NCBI GenBank assembly: GCA_012838795.1
Contig: DUOO01000033.1
Coordinates: 1 to 64,000, forward strand
DNA: 64,000 nucleotides
Source: Clostridiaceae bacterium
Lineage (GTDB): Bacteria > Bacillota > Clostridia > Saccharofermentanales > DTU023
Direction: 5' to 3'
Of the stretch, positions 55,726 to 64,000 are shown piece after piece; within the stretch, counting starts at the first letter, position 1, and each line of letters starts with the position of its first letter. A program made the position numbers and the translations under genes. The notes under the pieces were generated by a model. It saw nothing but the letters and a program-made list of their open reading frames with translations, was not told the origin of the DNA and ran no database searches.

Positions 55726-56907
55726 ATGAAGAATTATAAAATTTTAACTTTGAATAATATTGATGAAACAGCTTTAAGCCAAATTCCTGAACATTATGTA
55801 GTGGATAGTGAAATCGAAAGTCCTGACGCGATTATTGTCCGAAGCAAAGATATGCACGGTATGGAATTCGGACCGGAATTGAAATTTATCGGACGTGCAG
55901 GTTCGGGTGTTAATAATATCCCTCTCGAAAAATGTTCAGAACAGGGTATTGTTGTCTGTAATTCTCCCGGTGCGAATGCTAACGGAGTTAAAGAATTAGT
56001 TGCCTTGGCGATGATCATGGCATCAAGAAATGTTGTTGAAGCGCTGAAATGGACTGCAGAACTGGATCCCGACGGTGAAGTAATTACTAAAGTTGAATCA
56101 GGTAAAAAAGAATTTGTCGGTCCTGAACTTTACGGCAAAACAGTCGGGGTGATCGGGCTGGGCGAAATCGGAGCGCTGGTTGCCAACATGTGTGTTGATT
56201 TTGGTATGCATGTTTATGGTTACGATCCTTTCCTGACAGTTAAACACGCCTGGGCATTGAACAGCAGTATTCAAAGATCAAATGATCTTGATGTTCTGTT
56301 CAAGAGTTGTGATATTATTACAATTCATATTCCGTATAATAGCGATACGGACAATTTTGTGAATGAAGAATTATTGATGAATGCAAAACCGGGACTGATT
56401 GTGGTTAATTTAGCTCGTGGTGAATTAGTTGATGTTAAAGCTATAAAAAAAGCAATTGACAATAATATTGTTTCACATTATGTTGTGGATTTTCCTGATG
56501 AAGACACTTTGAAATTAGATCGTACGATCAACATTCCTCATTTAGGAGCCTCGACTCCGGAAAGTGAATATAATGCTGCCAGAATGGCTGTAGAGCAAAT
56601 GATTGACTACATTAAAAACGGTAATATTCATAATTCCGTGAACTTCCCGAATTTCGATTTTGGAGTATGTAACGGTCATAACAGAATTACAGTATTACAC
56701 AAAAACATTCCTAATATGATTAACCAGATTACGAAGATCTTGGCAGATAAAAATATTGCGCGCTTAAGTAATCGTCATAAAGAAAAATGGGCCTATACAA
56801 TGCTGGATGTAGATGATGAAGTTGATCGTGAAACTATTAATAAAATTAAAGCCATTGACGGTGTGGTTCGTGTGCGAAAACTTCTCGGAGAAGTCAGAAT
56901 AGATTAG
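55726..56907 (+). CDS. serA: D-3-phosphoglycerate dehydrogenase
   Basis: 393 residues. Substrate and NAD domains with GLGEIGALVA, VNLARGELVD (catalytic Arg) and IPHLGASTPESE (catalytic His), then a C-terminal ACT domain (about 315-390) for regulation. Catalyses the first step from 3-phosphoglycerate. Shorter than E. coli SerA, with no intervening domain. AAGGA ribosome site. Confidence 0.95.
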   Translation: MKNYKILTLNNIDETALSQIPEHYVVDSEIESPDAIIVRSKDMHGMEFGPELKFIGRAGSGVNNIPLEKCSEQGIVVCNSPGANANGVKELVALAMIMASRNVVEALKWTAELDPDGEVITKVESGKKEFVGPELYGKTVGVIGLGEIGALVANMCVDFGMHVYGYDPFLTVKHAWALNSSIQRSNDLDVLFKSCDIITIHIPYNSDTDNFVNEELLMNAKPGLIVVNLARGELVDVKAIKKAIDNNIVSHYVVDFPDEDTLKLDRTINIPHLGASTPESEYNAARMAVEQMIDYIKNGNIHNSVNFPNFDFGVCNGHNRITVLHKNIPNMINQITKILADKNIARLSNRHKEKWAYTMLDVDDEVDRETINKIKAIDGVVRVRKLLGEVRID

Positions 56908-56981
56908 TAAATAGTGATTCAGATTTACAAACATTTTCATGTAGCTGAAACAGAATTAATATAACTTAGTAAAGGAATACT

Positions 56982-58226
56982 ATGGCAAAAATTAAAGCTT
57001 TTAAGGCAATTCGTCCTGTTGCGGAATATGCTTCTGAAGTAGCAGCACTTCCATATGATGTGATGAGCAGTGAAGAAGCTCGCATTGAAATTCAGGGTAA
57101 ACCTAACAGCTTTATGCGGGTTGATCGACCGGAAACAACATTAGATAAAAGCATTTATATTTATGATGAGCGTGTTTATCAACAAGCGGTCATCAATATG
57201 AATTCTCTGCTTGAGCGTGGAATTATGCAACAAGATCCTACGGCTAATCTATATCTTTATGAATTGACAATGGATGGTCGGAGTCAAACCGGTGTGGTTT
57301 GTTGTGCTTCTGTAGATGAATATTTGAATGAGACAATTAAAAAACATGAAAAAACAAGAGCGGATAAGTTAGCAGATCGGATTAAACATGTTGATGTATT
57401 AGATGCTAATACCGGACCGATTTTTTTAGCATATAAAAAACAAGAAAATATTCAGGCAATATTAGAGCAATATAAAAATAATAAACCGGAATATGATTTT
57501 ATTTCTCCTGATAACGTAACCCATCGTATCTGGGTAATTGATGAGCAAAATATCGTTCAACAATTAATAGATGAATTTGAGAGATTAGATGCACTTTACA
57601 TTGCAGATGGACATCATAGATGTGCTTCCGGTGTAGAAGTTGCCAAGAAACGCAGAGCAGAAAATCCGGACTATTCAGGTGACGAAGAATTTAATTATTT
57701 CTTAGCTGTTGTCTTTTCAGATCATGAATTGAAAATTTTAGACTATAACCGCTTGGTCAAGGATTTAAATGGCTTGTCGGAAGATGAGTTTTTCGAAAAA
57801 GTAAAAGAAAAATTTAACATTGTCTGTGTTGGAGATCAAACATATCAGCCGCAGGTTAAAAGTGAATTCGGCATGTATTATCAAAACAAATGGTATAAGT
57901 TAACAGCTAAAGCCGGTACCTTTGATCCGGAAGATCCGGTTAATTCATTAGATGTTGCGATAATACAAAATAATCTTTTGCAGCCAATTTTGGGTATTGA
58001 GGATCCGCGTACAGATCAAAGAATCGATTTTGTCGGTGGGATTAGAGGGTTAACTGAACTCGAAAGCAGAGTGGACAGTGGTGAAATGCAATTAGCATTT
58101 TCAATGTATCCGACATCAATTTCTGAATTGTTTGATGTTGCAGATGCAAATAAATTAATGCCGCCCAAATCAACCTGGTTTGAACCGAAATTGCGCAGCG
58201 GCCTTTTTATCCATAAATTATCTTAG
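56982..58226 (+). CDS. DUF1015 family protein linked to serine synthesis
   Basis: 414 residues of the DUF1015 family: FKAIRPVAEYASEVAALPYDVMS start, ETIKKHEKTRADKLADRIKHVD, YIADGHHRCASGVEVAKK with paired His, and FVGGIRGLTELE. Its steady linkage with serA and serC suggests a role in serine metabolism. Since no phosphoserine phosphatase (SerB) gene is seen here, it is a candidate for that step or a related serine-phosphate activity; this is inference only. AAAGGA precedes the ATG. Confidence 0.82.
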   Translation: MAKIKAFKAIRPVAEYASEVAALPYDVMSSEEARIEIQGKPNSFMRVDRPETTLDKSIYIYDERVYQQAVINMNSLLERGIMQQDPTANLYLYELTMDGRSQTGVVCCASVDEYLNETIKKHEKTRADKLADRIKHVDVLDANTGPIFLAYKKQENIQAILEQYKNNKPEYDFISPDNVTHRIWVIDEQNIVQQLIDEFERLDALYIADGHHRCASGVEVAKKRRAENPDYSGDEEFNYFLAVVFSDHELKILDYNRLVKDLNGLSEDEFFEKVKEKFNIVCVGDQTYQPQVKSEFGMYYQNKWYKLTAKAGTFDPEDPVNSLDVAIIQNNLLQPILGIEDPRTDQRIDFVGGIRGLTELESRVDSGEMQLAFSMYPTSISELFDVADANKLMPPKSTWFEPKLRSGLFIHKLS

Positions 58227-58314
58227 GATTAATGCACATTAATTTATTTTCGGGTAAAAACTCGATTTCATTATTCAGAATAAATGTTTTTGAATGGTGT
58301 GATGTAAATGAGAA

Positions 58315-58920
58315 TTAAGCTTGATTTGCTAAAAGATCATGCATTATTTCATTAACTTCATCTAATTCAAAGCGACTGGAAGAAATTGCCGTAGCTCCGT
58401 CAGTCAGAGCTTGCAGAATATCTTTTTTTGTTCGAATTAATCCGCCGGCAATAATCGGAATACTACAATATTCCTTGATCAGAGCAAATGCTTTAGTTGC
58501 GATTCCGGGGAGTATTTCGATCATATCCGGATTTGAATAATCTATATTGTGATAACTGTTTTCCAGAGCCATTGAGTCTAACATGAAAATTCTGAGGACC
58601 GTAATAAAATTATATTTTTTAGCATATTTGAGCAGGCGCGGTTTGGTTGAAATAACGCCATCTGCTTCAGTATATTGATGAATAAAATCAATAGCTATCT
58701 CCCGACTGCTGATTCCGTCAACCAAATCCAAGTGAACAAATACGTATTTGCCATGTTTTTTGGCTAACTTGGTATATTCTTCAATAGTACAGATATTCCC
58801 GAATAACAAAAAAATGATTTTACAATCACTGGTTAAAGCCTTTTGTAATGATTCCTCATTTTTAACTGCCAAAATTACCGGAGACTTCAATAGGTGTTTT
58901 TGTAAAACTTGAAATTTCAT
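58315..58920 (-). CDS. glpP: glycerol-3-phosphate-responsive antiterminator
   Basis: 201 residues of the GlpP family, a TIM-barrel RNA-binding regulator: VFVHLDLVDGISSREIAIDFI, ADGVISTKPRLLKYAKK, EILPGIATKAF, PIIAGGLIRTKKDILQALTDGATAISSS. With glycerol-3-phosphate bound it prevents termination in glp leaders. It is divergent from glpA, whose leader has a matching terminator. AAAGGT ribosome site on the minus strand. Confidence 0.94.
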   Translation of the reverse strand: MKFQVLQKHLLKSPVILAVKNEESLQKALTSDCKIIFLLFGNICTIEEYTKLAKKHGKYVFVHLDLVDGISSREIAIDFIHQYTEADGVISTKPRLLKYAKKYNFITVLRIFMLDSMALENSYHNIDYSNPDMIEILPGIATKAFALIKEYCSIPIIAGGLIRTKKDILQALTDGATAISSSRFELDEVNEIMHDLLANQA

Positions 58921-59142
58921 TTAAAATAAAGATACCTTTCAAAATGCAAAATTTTTTCTTGTTTATTATTTCATAGATTTCATTATTTAACCATAACTAA
59001 AAGAAAACTTTAAACTGAATGATTCTTGTTTGAATATAAAATAATAAACACATAAAAAGCAAGTTCAAACTAATTTAATTAATTATTTTTAATTTATTTA
59101 CATTAAACACTGTTTAATTGTAGGAAATGACCAAATTACTGT

Positions 59143-59171
59143 TTGCTTAAGCATTTTATATGTGATAAGAT
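59143..59171 (+). promoter_or_regulatory. promoter of the glp operon
   Basis: TTGCTT (59143-59148), 17-base spacer, TAAGAT (59166-59171). Start near 59178, leaving a leader of about 130 bases before glpA. Confidence 0.65.
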
Positions 59172-59205
59172 TATAACAACTCGATAATAAACCGTGAGAT
59201 TTTTG

Positions 59206-59248
59206 AGCTGAGGTTCCTATGTTGAGAAGGAGTCGTATGCTTTTTTTT
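59206..59248 (+). terminator. leader terminator, likely GlpP antitermination target
   Basis: Left arm 59206-59218, loop 59219-59227, right arm 59228-59241; about 12 pairs including three wobbles, one mismatch and one bulge, followed by eight Ts (59241-59248). It lies between promoter and glpA, the arrangement known for GlpP-controlled glp genes in Bacillus. Confidence 0.65.
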
Positions 59249-59309
59249 ATATCTGTCAGCATCAAGCAAGCGGTCTCCTGAGCATAACATTTTAGTTAAG
59301 GAGTTTGAT

Positions 59310-60749
59310 ATGTTTGATGTAATTATTATCGGAGCGGGTGTTATAGGTTGTGCGACCGCCTATGAGTTATCGCAATTTGATCTGAATGTTCTGCTGCTCG
59401 ATAAAGAAAACGATGTTTCTCTCGGTGCATCTCGCGCCAATACTGCTATTGTTCACGGTGGTTATGATCCTGATCCCGCAACCCTGATGGGTAAGTACAA
59501 TGTAAGAGGAGCTAAGCGCTGTATGGAATTGGTCAATACTTTGGATGTTGAATTCAAAAAGACCGGTTCCTTAATTATTGCACTTGATGAGAATGATCTC
59601 AAAACGTTAGATAAGTATTACGAACGTGGTCTGCTCAATGGAGTAGAAGGAATGGAAATGTTGGACAGTGAGGAAACACGTAAGCGTGAACCGAATCTGT
59701 CGGAAGAAGTAATCGGAGCATTGTGGATTCCTGAATCAGGTGTAATCAATCCTTGGGAATTTACGATTTCAATGGCTGAAGTTGCAGTTCGCGAAGGTGT
59801 CAAACTTGAGTTGAATCAAAAAGTTATAGACATTGATAAAAAATCTGATCATTATCTTGTCAAGACCGAAACAGACCAATTCCAAACAAAATATGTTGTA
59901 AATGCAGCAGGTGTCTATAGTGATCAAATCCATAACATGGTTGCTGAACCTGCTTTTAAAATTAACCCGACTCGCGGTCAGTATTATCTTTTAGACAGAT
60001 CGGCCGGTGAAACGGTTAAAACTGTAATCTTCCCGTGTCCGACCGAATTGACTAAAGGAATTTTGGTTTCGCCTACTATACATGAAAATATTTTAGTCGG
60101 TCCTGATGCAGAGACAGTTTCTGATCCGGAAGACACTTCTACAACCAGAGAAGTCTTAGGTCTTGTAGCGCGAGAAGCACAACGATCCGTACCATCTCTT
60201 AATTTCAGAAATAATATCAGAAACTATTCCGGAATCAGAGCTAATAGTGATTATAATGATTTCTTTGTTAAAATCAGTGCGCCGAAATTTTTGGATCTGG
60301 CAGCAATTAAATCACCGGGTTTGACCTGTGCACCTATCATTGCGGAGGAAGGAATTAAACTACTGGCACAAGAAGGTCTTGAACTGAATAAAAAGGATAA
60401 ATGGGATGGTACAAGAAAAATTATTCGATTCAAAGAAATTCCGAAAGCTGAAAGAGCGGATTTTATCAAAGAAAATCCTGAATATGGCCGTATAATATGT
60501 CGTTGCGAGCATATTACGGAGGGTGAAATTGTTGCGGCAATTCATAGAGGACTACCGATCTTTTCACTTGATGCGATCAAACGTAGAGCAGGTTCCGGTT
60601 TAGGACGTTGCCAAGGGGGATTTTGCGGACCTAGAGTCCAAGAAATTATTGCTCGGGAGACCGGAGTTTCACCTTTGGATATTCTACTTAATAAAACAGG
60701 CAGTTATATTTTAGTCGGTCAGACGAAAAATGCCGAGTCAGAAGATTAA
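59310..60749 (+). CDS. glpA: anaerobic-type glycerol-3-phosphate dehydrogenase (GlpA-like)
   Basis: 479 residues. FAD-binding IIIGAGVIGCATAYELS at the start, DAO-type oxidoreductase domain, and a C-terminal BFD-like [2Fe-2S] region with cysteines in IICRCEHITEGEI and LGRCQGGFCGPRVQEII. Oxidises glycerol-3-phosphate to dihydroxyacetone phosphate, passing electrons to the next flavoprotein. AAGGAG precedes the ATG. Close spacing to the next two genes suggests a three-part complex. Confidence 0.92.
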   Translation: MFDVIIIGAGVIGCATAYELSQFDLNVLLLDKENDVSLGASRANTAIVHGGYDPDPATLMGKYNVRGAKRCMELVNTLDVEFKKTGSLIIALDENDLKTLDKYYERGLLNGVEGMEMLDSEETRKREPNLSEEVIGALWIPESGVINPWEFTISMAEVAVREGVKLELNQKVIDIDKKSDHYLVKTETDQFQTKYVVNAAGVYSDQIHNMVAEPAFKINPTRGQYYLLDRSAGETVKTVIFPCPTELTKGILVSPTIHENILVGPDAETVSDPEDTSTTREVLGLVAREAQRSVPSLNFRNNIRNYSGIRANSDYNDFFVKISAPKFLDLAAIKSPGLTCAPIIAEEGIKLLAQEGLELNKKDKWDGTRKIIRFKEIPKAERADFIKENPEYGRIICRCEHITEGEIVAAIHRGLPIFSLDAIKRRAGSGLGRCQGGFCGPRVQEIIARETGVSPLDILLNKTGSYILVGQTKNAESED

Positions 60750-60764
60750 GGTGAGGTGAGATCA

Positions 60765-62051
60765 ATGCAAAATATTAAAGAATATCAATTGATTATAGTC
60801 GGCGGAGGTCCTGCCGGTCTTGCAGCAGCTATCAGTGCCGCCAAGAGTGGTTTAAGCGAGATACTGATTATCGAAAGAGATAAATATCTCGGAGGGATTT
60901 TAAATCAATGTATACATAACGGTTTCGGTTTACATTATTTTAAGGAAGAATTGACCGGCCCGGAATATTCAAAACGATTCATCGATTTATTATCCGAAAA
61001 TAAAATTGAAGTAGCTTTGGATACCATGGCTCTTAATCTGGAAAACACTGAAGATTGGCGATATGTACATGTGATGAGCAGTTCGGACGGCTATCGTGTT
61101 TTACGTAGTAAAGCTTTGATTTTGGCTATGGGTTGTCGTGAGCGTACCAGAATGAATATTCAAATTCCGGGGACAAGAGCTGCAGGCATATTCAATGCAG
61201 GCCAAGCTCAATTATATGTAAACCTTGAAGGTTATATGGTTGGCAAAAAGGTGATAATTCTGGGTTCAGGCGACGTAGGCTTAATTATGGCACGTCGTAT
61301 GACCCTGGAAGGTGCTGAAGTTGTTGCATGTGTAGAAGTAATGCCATATCCCGGCGGACTTAATCGAAATATTGTTCAGTGTTTACAGGATTTCAATATT
61401 CCATTATATCTTTCCCATACTATTACCGACATTAAAGGGCGTAACAGAGTAGAACAAGTAACGGTACAAGAAGTAGATCAATTCGGTAAACCTGTTGCCG
61501 GAACGGAAATATACTATGATGTAGATACAGTTCTTTTATCTGTCGGTTTAATTCCTGAGAATGAATTAAGCAGGGAAGCCGGTGTGGAAATTGATCCGCG
61601 TACTTCAGGTCCGATGGTCTATGAAAATAAAGAAACTCGGTCTAAAGGAGTTTTCGCTTGCGGTAATGTTTTACATGTTCATGATTTGGTTGACTTTGTA
61701 ACGGAAGAAGGCGAAAGTGCAGGTCATGCCGCAGCTTGCTTTGTTCAGGATGGAGGTTGTGTTACGGAAGATGCCAATATTATTTCGATAAAAACAGATT
61801 CGAATATCGGTTATACAGTACCGCAACAAATCAGAGTTGATGATGTTGAAAAAGCGGTTCGGGTATTTTTCCGCGTCAGAAAAATATTTAAGGAACCGAG
61901 CAGAATTGTATTCCGTGATCAGTCAAATGCTGAAATAGCATCATTTAAGCGTCCGTTTATGTTCCCGGCAGAAATGGAAAATGTCAATTTGCCACGTCAG
62001 CTGTTAGATAAAATTTCGGGAACAGAATTAACGGTTTCGGTGGAGGAATAA
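60765..62051 (+). CDS. NAD(P)/FAD-dependent oxidoreductase of the glp complex
   Basis: 428 residues from ATG 60765; AGGTGAG lies before it, and the GTG at 60756 belongs to that site. FAD motif IIVGGGPAGLAAAISA, second nucleotide loop ILGSGDVGLIMARR, and GVFACGNVLHVHD. No CxxC redox pair of thioredoxin reductases is seen. It probably carries electrons from GlpA to another acceptor, replacing GlpB. Shared operon with glpA and the DUF1667 gene. Confidence 0.88.
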   Translation: MQNIKEYQLIIVGGGPAGLAAAISAAKSGLSEILIIERDKYLGGILNQCIHNGFGLHYFKEELTGPEYSKRFIDLLSENKIEVALDTMALNLENTEDWRYVHVMSSSDGYRVLRSKALILAMGCRERTRMNIQIPGTRAAGIFNAGQAQLYVNLEGYMVGKKVIILGSGDVGLIMARRMTLEGAEVVACVEVMPYPGGLNRNIVQCLQDFNIPLYLSHTITDIKGRNRVEQVTVQEVDQFGKPVAGTEIYYDVDTVLLSVGLIPENELSREAGVEIDPRTSGPMVYENKETRSKGVFACGNVLHVHDLVDFVTEEGESAGHAAACFVQDGGCVTEDANIISIKTDSNIGYTVPQQIRVDDVEKAVRVFFRVRKIFKEPSRIVFRDQSNAEIASFKRPFMFPAEMENVNLPRQLLDKISGTELTVSVEE

Positions 62052-62053
62052 AA

Positions 62054-62404
62054 ATGGTTCAAGAAATAATTTGTATTGTTTGTCCGCGTGGTTGTCATCT
62101 GAAAGTTGATCCGGAAAATGATTATGAAGTAACAGGAAACTCATGCCCCAGAGGTGTTACCTATGGTAAAGCTGAATTGAAAAATCCGACCAGAGTTGTT
62201 ACTTCAACTGTCAAGATTAAAGGTGCTGATCTTAAAAGATGTCCGGTGAAAACCGATCAGCCGATACCTAAAGCTAAGATGCAGGAAGTAATGCAACTAA
62301 TTAATGCTGTGGATTTGGAAGCTCCGGTTAGAGTTGGCGATGTAATAATCGAAAACATATTAGACACAGAAGCAAAATTAGTGGTTTGTCGTGATATAGG
62401 GTAA
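62054..62404 (+). CDS. DUF1667 small cysteine-rich protein
   Basis: 116 residues with four N-terminal cysteines, C7-x2-C10-x3-C14-x16-C31 (ICIVCPRGCHLKV and NSCPRGVTYG), a pattern fitting an iron-sulfur or metal site like that at the start of molybdopterin oxidoreductases. DUF1667 genes regularly follow this GlpA-type and flavoprotein pair, so it is probably a small electron-transfer subunit. Starts 2 bases after the preceding stop. Confidence 0.88.
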   Translation: MVQEIICIVCPRGCHLKVDPENDYEVTGNSCPRGVTYGKAELKNPTRVVTSTVKIKGADLKRCPVKTDQPIPKAKMQEVMQLINAVDLEAPVRVGDVIIENILDTEAKLVVCRDIG

Positions 62405-62549
62405 TTCATAATGTTTTAAATCAGGTGAATAGTTTCTTCTGATTAAAAAGTTGTTAAAAAATAAAAATATTAAATTAATTACAAGGGAGGTGTAGAGATC
62501 GTAAGTTGAATCGAAGTTGTTCATAGTTTTAACAAGCCAGAAAGTATAG

Positions 62550-64000
<1,451 letters not shown>

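Larger units (their letters stand above)
58921..59309. other. divergent regulatory region between glpP and glpA
   Basis: 389 bases, strongly A/T-rich on the glpP side. It carries the glpA promoter (59143-59171) and leader terminator (59206-59248). No reading frame of note. Confidence 0.6.

Overview
The window reads as a stretch of chromosome from a low-GC, probably anaerobic member of the Bacillota (Clostridia-like). The inference rests on AGGAGG-type ribosome sites, TTGACA/TATAAT promoters, a FabK/FabT type II fatty-acid system with a fused AccD-AccA carboxyltransferase, an ECF vitamin transporter, a GlpP-controlled anaerobic glycerol-3-phosphate operon, and YesM/YesN two-component proteins. 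No species can be named. TGA is used as a normal stop codon throughout.

Region 1 (about 0.2-11.4 kb) is visibly richer in G+C than the rest (sample lines about 50-57% against about 30%). It holds cysK, then a one-directional alpha-galactoside module: a GH36-like alpha-galactosidase, a YesM/YesN sensor-regulator pair, and a complete sugar ABC importer with its own ATPase. A decayed, 5'-truncated PEBP-family gene lies at its right edge. Region 2 (11.7-25.4 kb) holds a hexapeptide acyltransferase and an RluA-type synthase on the minus strand. On the plus strand follow a membrane protein of unknown function, a TIM-barrel protein, an AMP-forming acyl-CoA/ACP synthetase, a PhoB/PhoR-like two-component pair, an RsuA-family synthase, and an ECF transporter cassette (DUF4430 lipoprotein, EcfT, double EcfA, S component), probably for a corrinoid.

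Region 3 (25.4-40.1 kb) is the fatty-acid locus: acpP-accB-accC-accDA-fabH-fabK-fabD-fabG-fabF-fabZ, then a MarR/FabT-like regulator. After the regulator comes a second complete set of accB-accC-accDA-fabH in the same order. Region 4 (40.3-49.5 kb) is the most unusual part. It is a tightly packed operon of five divergent KAS III-like ketosynthases, a 3-hydroxyacyl-CoA dehydrogenase, a FabG-like reductase, and a two-gene ABC exporter resembling polyketide-antibiotic exporters. One ketosynthase has lost all three catalytic residues, two keep only the cysteine, and two are intact. It contains no ACP, acyltransferase, thioesterase or dehydratase. I read it as a candidate undescribed small-molecule or unusual-lipid pathway that draws malonyl thioesters from the duplicated carboxylase next door.

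Region 5 (49.7-64 kb) holds tRNA-Glu(CTC), a Na/Pi cotransporter-PhoU fusion, and two near-twin tRNA-Pro genes (CGG and TGG). The tRNA-Pro genes flank a repeat-rich lipoprotein gene whose reading frame is cut by a TGA at a repeat tryptophan position. Then come serC-serA-DUF1015 and the glycerol module. The latter has glpP divergent from glpA, a GlpB/TrxB-like flavoprotein, a DUF1667 protein and glpK, which runs off the window. The glpA leader carries a promoter followed by a terminator-like hairpin, as expected for GlpP antitermination.
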